From: Petunia secreta
Taxonomy: Eukaryota > Streptophyta > Magnoliopsida > Solanales > Solanaceae
Direction of reading: 5' to 3'
NCBI GenBank assembly: GCA_029990175.1
Contig: JARKIP010000065.1
Span: 186,001 to 250,000, forward strand
Length of the DNA: 64,000 nt
The first letter of the stretch is position 1. Each line of letters opens with the position of its first letter. Under the pieces are notes generated by a model. The model did no database searches, was not told where the DNA came from, and saw only the letters and a program-made list of their open reading frames with translations. This document shows positions 34,571 to 46,336 of the stretch, piece by piece. The position numbers were made by a program, and so were the translations under genes.

Positions 34571-35285
34571 TCGATAGCATCGCATACTTTGATCCAAACA
34601 CAAAAGGGTATACCAAAAGAGTAAACATTATACCAAAAGAGTATACTTTGTCCAAAACAATAAAAATTGAGATCCTTTTTTGCTCGATAGAATCGCACAC
34701 TTTGAGCCAAACACAAAAGAGTATACAGTATCCCAAAAAGATATACTGTGTTCAAAACAACCAAAAACTGAAGTATTTATTTGCTCAATAACATCCACAC
34801 ACTTTGATCCAAACACAAAAGAGTATACCAAAAGAGTATACAGTATACCAAAAGGGTATACTTTGTTCAAAACAACAAAAACTGAAATATTTATTTGCTC
34901 AATAGCATCGCACACTTTGATCCAAAAACAAAAGGGTACCAAAAGAGTATATTTATACCAAAAGGGTATACTTTATCCAAAACAATAAAAACTGAAAAAT
35001 TTATTTGCTTGATAGCATCGAACACTTTGATCCAAACACAAAAAGGTATACCAAAAGAGTATACAGTATACCAAAAGGGTATACTTTGTTGAAAACAACA
35101 AAAACTGAGATATTTATTTGCTCAGTAGTATCGCATATTTTGATCCAAATGCAAAAGGATATACCGAAAGAGTATACAGTATACCAAAAGGGTACACTTT
35201 ATTCAAAACAACAAAAACTGAAATATTTATTTGCTCGATAGCATCACACACTTTGATCCAAATGCAAAATGGTATACCAAAAGAG
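34571..35285. repeat. Minisatellite, about 113-bp unit, seven copies
   Basis: Units start at about 34571, 34684, 34786, 34899, 35009, 35122 and 35236 with TCGATAGCATCGCACAC, and contain ACCAAAAGAGTATA and ACCAAAAGGGTATA. One isolated partial unit recurs at 35480. Open frames through it are artefacts of the repeat. Confidence 0.9.
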
Positions 35286-35690
35286 ACCGACTTTCCAGCG
35301 GAGGCAACAATATTTCTACAAATATTGTTCAGATGTATGAGAGCAACCCATTAACATTAGTAGAGGTGCCAATAAGACCTTTTTTAAACATAAATTAATG
35401 ATACACAAAATTTTCATTAATACACTCATTATATAGGGTAATTGTATACACATGAAACAAAATACGGAAAAAAAAATAGCATCACACACTTTGATCCAAA
35501 CGCAAAAGGGTATACCAAAAGAGATTGTAGTAGCAAATTCTACAAATATTATTCAGATGTATGAGAGCAACCCATTAACATTAGAAGAGGTGCCAATAAG
35601 ACACTTATAAAAAAAATTAATGATACACAAAAGTTTCATCAATACACTCATAATATAGGGTAGTTGTATACACATGAAAAAAAAAAGAAG
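35286..35690. repeat. Direct repeat of about 200 bp flanking a stray minisatellite unit
   Basis: 35310-35460 and 35540-35680 share TTCAGATGTATGAGAGCAAC, CCATTAACATTAG and CATACAC. The second copy ends in a poly-A/GAA run. Confidence 0.8.
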
Positions 35691-36967
35691 AAGAAGAAGG
35701 CAAAATTGTCTTCAAAGCTCTGCCTTGACTTGCATCATTCCCCCTTAAGAACACGGCCTCAGAATACAATATCAAGCTCTTGTGTCGTTATTTTTTTGTA
35801 ACTATGACCTGCTATTCTTCGACTATCTGGAGAAAAATAATCATGATCAACAAGCTGCACTAATTAAACTCATAACTCAATGCTTAAAACAAAAAGAAGA
35901 CCCTTTTAACCATTGGTAAAACGCACAAACATATGAAGAAATTGTGGAAATAAGTGTCATGTTCAACATAATTACTGAAGACTATACTGATCACCATATT
36001 TACAGTGTGGAGAGTTTTTTTTTTCTATCGTAAATGTAAATACATAGAGTTCGTAACACCAAAAATGAAGAGCTAGCCCACTATATCAAAGTTGAGCTGA
36101 CCCAATCCTAACTTCATATCACTATCTTTACCTCAAGTAAGGTTCCATTAATTATATATGACACAAAATCAGCTAATCAATAGAGTTCAACAATTAATTT
36201 TTCAATGTGGTCACACCTTGTTATTGAGTAACTTAAAGGTTCCATGTATATCTTTTTAACATTAACCAAAAAAAGAAGTAAGAAGAACATGGCAGAAAAC
36301 ACAATACCCGATTCTTGACATCTACTTGTTTGCCTAATATTACAAGGTTAAACTTGCAATGTCAACCAAATATTTTTACCATTAGTCTTGTATATTCTGG
36401 AACTACAAATAAGAAAGTTTGCGGCAACTAACACATGGTACTCTAAATCTATAAAAATAGCACTTACTACAGTCATTAACCAATACAAACTGACATAAAG
36501 ATGCACAAAATTGACACATTTTGGGATTTAAAAAGATATGAAAAAGTTGAACTCAAACTGTAATATAGGAAATTCAAATACAAATAAAGAAGATGGCTTA
36601 TTTGGTTTTGTGGGAAATGTAAGTAACAACTGCACAGAAAATTTAAAGAATGAAAAATTGTCAATAAGTTTATCTTCATAACAGTATTAGCGATAAAAGC
36701 TACTTATCATGGAATAACAAGTTAGAGGTCATCAATGGACTGAATATCATGTATCTAAGAAGTGTTAAGTTTACTAAAACAAAAGAAAGAACAAAGGACA
36801 ATCCATAATATGAGAGATGGAAGGTGATAGTAATACAATGATAGTAAGAACATCACCTGCTTATAGCGTGACCAACTTTGATACAGCCCTTTAGCATGAA
36901 ACTTTGACATAGGATTCAGTAGAGCAAATCAGGAAAGACCCACTTCTTGTTTTAACACATAATAATA
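35691..36967. other. Host-like intergenic DNA, left of element C
   Basis: No gene can be supported. It continues at 45448 after the inserted element. Confidence 0.5.
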
Positions 36968-38339
36968 TGTAATGGCCTGCCCGGTCATTTTGGTAAATCG
37001 AAGCTCCGATATGCATGTCGATATTTTTTTTTTTTAGTTCCAATAAGTTTGTATGGTGATTTTGGTCATGTCCACAAAGTTTGGTTAAGTTTCGATGAGT
37101 TTTGGATAAGTTTGGTTTTGGTTTCGACGTAATTTGAGCATAAAAGTTACCATATTGAGAAAACGGCATTTGATTCGTATTTCGACTAAACCATTATATC
37201 TGTATCGTAATTTGGAAACCATAGAAACTGAAATCATCAAGTTTCGACATCATATGAGGGATTTATGATAATTTTACTAAGAATTGGGTTGCCAGAATTT
37301 TCAGATTATTTACGAAATTGCCACTCACTGCGTAGTTAAAAATCTGCACTATTTCAAATATTGAAACCAACATATCTCCTTCATTATAAGGTCAAATGGA
37401 GTGATTCAAAAGCCTAACTTGACTAGATTTTCACAAGGAATATATTGGAGGCATCAAAAGTGAGTTATGGGATCGTTTGGTACAAGAAACGAGGCAGAAC
37501 AGTAGGCATTTTTGGCTATTAATGTTTATGAAGTTTTTCTCAGCTTGAAAGTTTGGAATTGGGAGAATTCAAGGATGTTCTTCTATGGGGTAAGGTCTAA
37601 ACCATAACCTAAGTATTTTCCTTTGATTCATTCCTTTGGTTTAAGCTTTAATCCATGATTTCTAAAGTATGAAATTGGGGTTTTCTTGTGAAGAATGTTT
37701 AATGGGTCTTTCTTGAGAAGTTAAAATTGATTAGATTTCATAAGTTGCTTTAAATAATGAAGTTGATTGAGTTTATGCTAGATTATGATATATCTAAGGT
37801 TGATTTTGATAACCCTATTTTGGTCATAAATGGTGGTTGTGAGAAATTGGGGAAGTTAAGTAAGATCTTAAATTTTTTAACTCAAAAGTGGAATAATATG
37901 GGGATTTTGGAATGTTAACGATATCGGATTGACTTGATTTTCGTATGTATAAACTCGTTTTCGAATGGGTAACATGATTGTAGAATTGGATTTGAGATTT
38001 GAGGTGTTTATAAATAATTGACTTTCAACATAAACCCGAAAATTGATAAATTGGCTATTTGATGATGTAGATGGACTTTAATTGAGAAAGTAACCACACT
38101 TTTGGACTCGTGGGTGAATGAGTAATCTAAAAATATATTTTGTTCCGGTAATCGGATATGTGGGCCCATGGTTGACTTTTGGATTGACTTTTTGACTCGT
38201 TTGTCATACAGTCATGAAAATTAGTATGATAGCTTATAGTGATTGTATTATTTACTATATTTTGCATAAAGTGGACTTATTTGGAAGGATTTGGGCGTGA
38301 AAGGACGATCGTGAGCTAGTTAGCAATCGTCGGCTTGAG

Positions 38340-39189
38340 GTAAGTGGTTTACATCCCTTCGTTGGTGGACTTTCTCCACATTGGATGTCTATGTATGTGT
38401 TCCTTACATGCATGGCTGCTGAAATGGGCATAATTATTATGCCAAGACTATTTTGAAAAATGTAATTACAGTTCATTACTATTTCTTGATTTATTATCTT
38501 AGCACGATGTAGTTCCGTGCATATTATTATGGTACGATGTAGTTCCGTACATATTATCATAGCACGATGTAGTTCCGTGCATATTATTGTGGTACGATGT
38601 TTCGTACATATTATCATCGCACGATGTAGTTTCGTACATATTATTATGGTACGATGTAGTTCCGTACATATTATCATAGCACGATGTAGTTCCGTGCAAA
38701 TTATTGTGGTACGATGTTTCATACATGTTATCATCGCACGATGTAGTTCCGTGCATATTATTATGATACGATGTAGTTCTGTACATATTATGATAGCACG
38801 ATGTAGTTCCGTATATATTATTGTGGTACGATGTTTTGTACATATTATCATCGCACGATGTAGTTCCGTGCATATTATTATGATACGATGTAGTTCCGTA
38901 CATATTATGATAGCACGATGTAGTTCTGTGCATATTGTTGTATTATGACATAGTCCCATACATATCATTAAGTCATAATGGATGTGTCTTAATACTTTGA
39001 TGACTAAGTATGAATATTACTTGTTTGTTAATTAAGTTACTTTGTCTTTACTTTTTGGTTACCTTGGAGTTGTTTGAGTTTTCATATATTTGCAACTCGT
39101 TATTCTACTTGGAGCCCTGTCCCCACTTACTGAGTCATTTTGACTCACCCACTTTCTTTATTTTTTTCATATTGTTTTATATTCGGCAG
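38340..39189 (+). other. Candidate spliceosomal intron within LTR C (5' copy)
   Basis: Donor GAG|GTAAGTGG, acceptor TATATTCGGCAG after a T-rich tract, with a possible branch site in TTGACTCAC. The same sites, in the same order, lie in LTR families A and B. The tandem array lies inside. Confidence 0.6.
38502..38945 (+). repeat. 30-bp tandem array with covarying inverted ends (LTR C, 5' copy)
   Basis: About 15 units alternating GCACGATGTAGTTCCGTGC and GTACGATGTAGTTCCGTAC, joined by ATATTATNATNG spacers; some are shortened to GTACGATGTTTCGTAC. Each unit can form a small stem with ends that change together. Confidence 0.9.
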
Positions 39190-39562
39190 ATCGATATCGA
39201 GTTCTACCAAGCATTGTGGTAAACGGAGTTGCTCGTCCTTTAATCTAGCGGTGAACCACTTTTGTCCTGTGGTGACATCTTTCCTTATTATTTTTATGTT
39301 AATATTAATGATTATATTTCTTTATATTCGGAGATGTATAACCTTATTGACTCCTTAGATGTTCATGATTCATGGGAGGACTTAGAACATGGTTGCAAAG
39401 ATCCTAGTTGTGTATTTGGGTTATATATCATACTCCGCTATTCTTTTCATAATTTCTTTTATTTGGTTATTTCATATGCAAGTCAAGTGTTGCTCAAGAG
39501 GGGTTTGCCCAATGAGTTGGGTTTGGGTGCCCGCACGGCCTATAGGATTTTGGGTCGTGACA

Positions 39563-42500
39563 AGTGGTATCAGAGCCTAGGTTCTAGGGTCCTTCTGAAT
39601 CATGAACAGTGTCAATTAGAGTCTTGTTGATGGGTACGATGACGTCCATACTTATCTACGAGAAGCTATGGTGACATTTAGGAAACTTTACTTCTTTCAT
39701 TCCTTAATCATGCGTTGATACTTGAAAGTGAATGATTTGAATTCCTTGGAACTATAATGCGTCAACGATGAAGATGTTATAAAGATATGGAAGACTTCAC
39801 AGTATGTGTTAGACACTTGGTTTAGAGGCCAAAGCTCGGAAAAATGGTGAAAATGTTTGGCTTTAGCCTATCTTATGGATAAGTTGGTATAAATATGGAA
39901 GGTAATTGGTTTAGTAATATGAAATCTCGAAGAATAGTTGAACTATTGAAGTATCCTTTAATAGAGCAAAGGGATTTTCGTAATCTTTGGAATCGTGAAA
40001 GAATTCGGTTAGTCGTGCGACGCTCAGGCGATGGTGGTTCACAATACACTCGTTAGTGGAAACTAGGCAAGCTAGATAGTCATATATATGCATACTAAGG
40101 TATGGCACAAGTTCTAATGCTAGTTTCGACACTTGAGTGCATGATGAGAAGGTCGTTCAACATAATATCTAATTCTTGTGCGAACCTTAATATGGGTTGT
40201 ATTCAGTATAATAAGAAATTCATGAGATTTTTGTATGTTATTGATAAAGGTAGTTGTAAAAATTCGTCAAGCTATCTTTGGGTGTATCACAAGTGGAGGA
40301 GCCTTTGGAGGCTGACCTAGATTTTTCTGCATCTTAGTGGTCTTTGTAATATTTGATGATTGAGGATTTTATTTCAGATAAGCCGTCTGAGTGTTTGCTC
40401 GTGGCTCAGGGCTGAAGTAACCATGATGAACCTTGGATTTGTAAACTGAAAGTGGCAAGATCTTTCTTTTGGTAATTCATGTCGGTTATGAACCCTGGAA
40501 TTCCTTTAATGACTTATTCTTAGGCGAAGCCTAAGTGTGGGAGTCGGTGGTGGATTGTGAGACCTTTGTGGTTGTCGGAACCGTCTTACGAAGACTTCTT
40601 ATCAGTAAAGATTTGACCCTTTTCCTTTTCATCGTTGTGGTTTGCTCTAGCGGGGCTAGGAGCTGGAAGTCGGTGGGTTATGGATTTCTTGTTGTGGATT
40701 TTATGAGTCTCGGTGCCTTGTCTTCATGAAGTGTCAGACTTTGGAAGTTAGACCAGTGTTCGTAGTTTTGACTTGGACGAATGTATTGTAAAATTCCTTG
40801 TAAGTAGTTTTGCGTGATTCATCATGACCATGATGGTTGATTTTATAAGTTGTCGGGAAGCAGTCCCGAGTGTGTTATTATGTGAAGTCGAGGAGTTGTG
40901 TGTGCCTCTTGGGGCCAAATCGTACATGTGTGGTTGGATTTTTTTTTTATATAGTACAGACTTTGACTTGTGTGGTTACGAGAGAGTTATCACACGCGCA
41001 TCACTTTGTATTACTAAGAGTGCGGTTGCGGGACTCCTCACGTGGTTATATTGGTTGGTCCGCAATGCTTGTGCGATTGCGATCTTGTGATCAGGTTGCG
41101 AGGAAGCGAAGTCTGTGTAAGGATGTTTATGGTAACTCGTTGATCTATTGGCTGCTTGTTTGAAATGAGTCGCGGATTTCTTCTTGTAGGTTTTACTTGG
41201 TGAGGCAGTGTCTTTAGTTTGTTGCTTCTTGATGGTTGGTGTATCTTTTACTTTGTACCGGGTTAGCACTTGGGTGCATGAGTTTTGTCGTGGTATTTTT
41301 AAGGCCGTGTAGTGCCGAACAATGTTGGATATGTGACTTCGTGTGTAGGACCATGTGTGAGTTAGGGTGCGATTTGTAGCCGTTGGACTAGATTGAGCTG
41401 GTTGTGGCTATAGCTAGTATGTTGACTTTTCTTGGGAGCTATGATTGCTGGAACTCTTAATACACTGTTTAGTTGTCGGTGGGTTGTTATTTGTATTTGA
41501 GATTATGTTATGCAACATGTTTGTGTCTCGGACTATATCCTGAGTTGGAGTGATGGTATTGATGTATGTCGGTTGTAGGCTGAAATTGATTTCGGCTTTC
41601 TCAGGGTGTGTGTTGGTTTGTTAGGATCGATGTGTTTGCGAGTAGTGACTTATATTTTAAAATTAAGGCCGTACCTCATTTTGGGTTGGTGTATCATGTT
41701 CAGTATTTTGAGGTGTTTTCAGCTAAGATTGGTTCATCTTATCAGCTGATAAATGTTCGGAGATGATGTTGATAGTTGCCGGTTAGAGAGTGTATTAGGC
41801 TTTATAATGTTGGTTTCGGTGGGTTACAATTATGTTCTTCTTGTTACGGTGAGTATAATTTTGATGATAGTGTTTGATCTTGTGATGGCATGGAGTCATA
41901 CCATTGTTGACCCGTTTGGATATGTTCGATTGAGTTTGATCGCGAGATTTGATGTTTCGATTGGTTGTACTCAGGTTGTTTCTGTTGGATTCTGGAGAGT
42001 GTTATACCTTATGGCTTAGAAGGTTAAAGACTTGTGTAAGTGAAACCCGAGTGGCTTAGCGTCAGTTATGTGAATTTTGTTAATCAGCGATTCTTGTTGT
42101 GCTTTGACCGTTGATTTGAGGTTTCCGTCTACTGTTAGTGATAAGTTGGCTTATTGCTTCTAGACTTGGTGCACTCAGTTAGTACCGTTCGTTCGGTCGA
42201 GGTTGTATCGAAATGTGGGTTCAAATTGGTTATTATTCCTCCTTGTAATGATTGGTTTTGTGCCACTTGGGTTGATGTTGAGTCATGTGAGGTTCAAATT
42301 GCTCTATGTGAGAACTCTCGCCAATGTGATTTCTTAGATGGTTAGGCTTGAATGTGAGGACGGGATATCCTAGTGTTCATGGTTTGCTCTTTCCTTGCTA
42401 TTCTTGTTGCTTATATATTATTCTGATTTTGGTTGTGACCGTGTGGGGTCCCATGGTATTGATTTGATTCTAGATATTTATATGATGTCGCTGGTTTGCT

Positions 42501-42975
42501 TTAAGCTGGATTGTATTGCCTTTTGGGTTTTTTGTAGCTGTTGATAGTCCAATGGTTGCTTAGTTATAGGGGTAGTGCTGTCGAATTTTTTGTAAAATTT
42601 GAGCCTTAGCGAGATTATGGCATTGCGGTGATATTGGAAGGTTGGTGTTATCGTTGATATTTATGGTATGCTCACGTTCCTTCTTATCTTGGAATCTCTA
42701 TGTTCGACCTTTGGGTGTTGTTGCAGTGTGGGGCATTCACGTTGTTATTGAGTTATTCTCGGAATAGCGGTTGTATCACATGGTTGTTGTGGTTGTAGTG
42801 GTTGATTGGTATTTTCAGGGATCCTTATGTTGTTAGGGGAGATGCTGCTGAAATTTTTAAGGATTTCAAGACTTAAAAAAAAATTTGAGTTCGATTTGTG
42901 GTTTTTGGATGGAGATTGTGTCATTGGTTTTGTGCTTGGTTCGTTCGTGGACGAATGAGTCTAAGTAGGGGAGAT
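39563..42975 (+). other. Interior of element C, no coding capacity
   Basis: The plus strand is rich in T and G and poor in C, most clearly from about 40400 to 42950. Only the 5' end (match to element A) and the last 40 bp (GTTCGTGGACGAATGAGT, a typical end of gypsy pol, then the polypurine tract) are recognisable. All open frames are short and without domains. Confidence 0.7.
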
Positions 42976-45447
42976 TGTAATGGCCCGCCTAGTCATTTTG
43001 GTAAATCGAAGCTCCGATATGCATGTCGATATTTTTTTTTTTTAGTTCCAATAAGTTTGTATGGTGATTTTGGTCATGTCCACAAAGTTTGGTTAAGTTT
43101 CGATGAGTTTTGGATAAGTTTGGTTTTGGTTTCGACGTAATTTGAGCATAAAAGTTACCATATTGAGAAAACGGCATTTGATTCGTATTTCGACTAAACC
43201 ATTATATCTGTATCGTAATTTGGAAACCATAGAAACTGAAATCATCAAGTTTCGACATCATATGAGGGATTTATGATAATTTTACTAAGAATTGGGTTGC
43301 CAGAATTTTCAGATTATTTACGAAATTGCCACTCACTGCGTAGTTAAAAATCTGCACTATTTCAAATATTGAAACCAACATATCTCCTTCATTATAAGGT
43401 CAAATGGAGTGATTCAAAAGCCTAACTTGACTAGATTTTCACAAGGAATATATTGGAGGCATCAAAAGTGAGTTTTGGGATCGTTTGGTACAAGAAACGA
43501 TGCAGAACAGTAGGCATTTTTGGCTATTAATGTTTATGAAGTTTTTCTCATCTTGAAATTTTGGAATTGGGAGAATTAAAGGATGTTCTTCTATGGGGTA
43601 AGGTCTAAACCATAACCTAAGTATTTTCCTTTGATTCATTCCTTTGGTTTAAGCTTTAATCCATGATTTCTAAAGTATGAAATTGGGATTTTCTTGTGAA
43701 GAATGTTTAATGGGTCTTTCTTGAGAAGTTCATAAAATTGATTAGATTTCATAAGTTGCTTTAAATAATGAAGTTGATTGAGTTTATGCTAGATTATGAT
43801 ATATCCGATATCGGATTGACTTGATTTTCGTATGTATAAACTCGTTTTCGAATGGGTAACATGATTGTAGAATTGGATTTGAGATTTGAGGTGTTTATAA
43901 ATAATTGACTTTCAACATAACCCTGAAAATTGATAAATTGGCTATTTGATGATGTAGATGGACTTTAATTGAGAAAGTAACCACACTTTTGGACTCGTGG
44001 GTGAATGAGTAATCTAAAAATGTATTTTGTTCCGGTAATCGGATATGTGGGCCCATGGTTTACTTTTGGGTCGACTTTTTGACTCGTTTGTCATCCAGTC
44101 ATGAAAATTAGTATGATAGCTTATATTGATTGTATTATTTATTATTTTGCATAAAGTGGACTTATTTAGAAGGATTTGGGCGTGAAAGGACGATCGTGGG
44201 CTAGTTAGCAATCATCCGCTTGAGGTAAGTGGTTTACATCCCTTCTTTGGTGGACTTTCTCCACATTGGATGTCTATGTATGTGTTCCTTACATGCATGG
44301 CTGCTGAAATGGGCATAATTATTATGCCAAGACTATTTTGAAAAGTGTAATATTACAGTTCATTACTATTTCTTGATTTATTATCGTAGCACGATGTAGT
44401 TCCGTGCATATTATTATGGTACGATGTAGTTCCGTACATATTATCATAGCACGATGTAGTTCCGTGCATATTATTGTGGTACGATGTTTCGTACATATTA
44501 TCATCGCACGATGTAGTTCCGTGCATATTATTATGGTACGATGTAGTTCCGTACATATTATCATAGCACGATGTAGTTCCGTGCAAATTATTGTGGTACG
44601 ATGTTTCATACATGTTATCATCGCACGATGTAGTTCCGTGCATATTATTATGATACGATGTAGTTCCGTACATATTATGATAGCACGATGTAGTTCCGTA
44701 TATATTATTGTGGTACGATGTTTTGTACATATTATCATCGCACGATGTAGTTCCGTGCATATTATTATGATACGATGTAGTTCCGTACATATTATGATAG
44801 CACGATGTAGTTCTGTGCATATTGTTGTATTATGACATAGTCCCATACATATCATTAAGTCACAATGGATGTGTCTTAATACTTTGATGACTAAGTATGA
44901 ATATTACTTGTTGTTAATTAAGTGACTTTGTCTTTACTTTTTGGTTACCTTGGAGTTGTTTGAGTTTTCATATATTTGCAACTCGTTATTCTACTTGGAG
45001 CCCTGTCCCCACTTACTGAGTCATTTTGACTCACCCACTTTCTTTATTTTTTTCATATTGTTTTATATTCGGCAGATCGATATCGAGTTCTACCAAGCAT
45101 TGTGGTAAACGGAGTTGCTCGTCCTTTAATCTAGCGGTGAACCACTTTTGTCCTGTGGTGACATCTTTCCTTATTATTTTTATGTTAATATTAATGATTA
45201 TATTTCTTTATATTCGGAGATGTATAACCTTATTGACTCCTTAGATGTTCATGATTCATGGGAGGACTTAGAACATGGTTGCAAAGATCTTAGTTTGTAT
45301 TTGGGTTATATATCATACTCCGCTATTCTTTTTATAATTTCTTTTATTTGGTTATTTCATATGCAAGTCAAGTGTTGCTCAAGAGGGGTTCGCCCAATGA
45401 GTTGGGTTTGGGTGCCCGCATGGCCTATAGGATTTTGGGTCGTGACA
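42976..45447 (+). repeat. 3' LTR of element C
   Basis: Matches 36968-39562. Contains the same candidate intron (44225-45075) and hairpin array (44388-44832), and lacks about 123 bp relative to 37797-37920. Confidence 0.95.
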
Positions 45448-46336
45448 TAATATCTGCATGAATCTCACAACCTATCAAGGAGTATTCTTCCCAGTTCCAT
45501 CACATCTAACTATTCTAGCATCGTGTGTGTTTGTTTCCTTTCAGAAAATTCCACATAGCATTTTACAGAAACTTAATAAATTGTACTTGAGTTCTAATCA
45601 AATCAAAACTAGTTTCAATTTGGCACAACGCTAATTAATTAACTTTTGATTCCTACACATACACAATAGAAAAATGGAAATAGAGAAACACACAAAAGTA
45701 ATAGTAGAATTGTTCAACTACATTCAAGAAATATCTAAATTAGTAGATGCACTTTTAGCTAGGTTAAAGCTGACAGCCCAAAAATAGGATAAGAAGAAGC
45801 TCTTGTTTAATATTCATAAACAATATCAACAAAACCTTACCCTATAAACAGAAAAAAAAGTAACTAGATCTTACATAGCATAAAACTTAAGAAATATTCA
45901 TGATTACACCAAGGCATTCAAGGAATTGCATTAAAAGAGCCTCAAAAGTGAACCCATTTTGAAGTCATGTTATTATGCCCACTAAATAAGCATAGAGCAG
46001 GAAACAAAGACAGCTATGAAAAGTCAAACTATTATCATCAAACATGAAAAATAAAGGGAATTAAGGAGAAATTACCTTAATTAGTGCATCGAGGAGAGCG
46101 AGGCAAGGCCGTCGTTGTAAAATTTAGCCAAAAAACTTAAGGGTCGCCGTAGTTAGGGTTTGGCCGCTCTTTTAAACCGCGATCTACATTAAATTAGTGA
46201 TTCTTTGGGGAAAATAATGCCATATTAGAGAAGAGGATGCGGAGACTATTCTGGGAAGGTATAATTTAGGTGGAGAAGGTAGAAGTCGACGGTGGTCAGC
46301 GCCGGCGGGACGGCGGTTTAACCGTGGAGACGATGG
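45448..46336. other. Host-like DNA, right of element C; possible leader exon on minus strand
   Basis: Continues 35691-36967. Around 46080-46190 the minus strand reads AAACCCTAACTACGGCGACC and then a donor-like TTAAG|GTAATTTC, like the untranslated first exon of a plant gene with a telo-box. No coding exon is found, so no gene is called. Confidence 0.35.

Larger units (their letters stand above)
36968..39562 (+). repeat. 5' LTR of element C
   Basis: Starts TGTAATGGCC and ends TTTTGGGTCGTGACA. Contains the candidate intron 38340-39189 and the hairpin repeat array 38502-38945. Confidence 0.95.
36968..45447 (+). mobile_element. Element C: non-autonomous LTR retrotransposon (LARD-like)
   Basis: 5' LTR 36968-39562, 3' LTR 42976-45447, perfect TAATA target duplication (36963-36967 and 45448-45452). 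Primer-binding site TGGTATCAGAGCC at 39565-39577; polypurine tract TAGGGGAGAT before 42976. The 3.4 kb interior has no gag or pol that I can read. Its first 130 bp match the same position in element A (GATGGGTACG, then TACTTATCTACGAGA), so it is related to an autonomous gypsy lineage. The two LTRs are close in sequence apart from one 123-bp deletion in the 3' LTR near 43805, so insertion is relatively recent and the proteins must have come from another element. Confidence 0.95.

Noticed and set aside
34504..35354. Open frames in the 113-bp minisatellite
   Set aside because: Repeat-derived, on both strands, no domain.
38499..38968. Long open frames on both strands through the LTR C array
   Set aside because: The period (30/60 bp) is a multiple of three and lacks stops; the predicted peptides are pure repeats with no start context or domain.
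40535..42345. Short open frames in the interior of element C
   Set aside because: T/G-rich DNA gives Val/Leu/Cys/Trp-rich peptides without any gag or pol motif.
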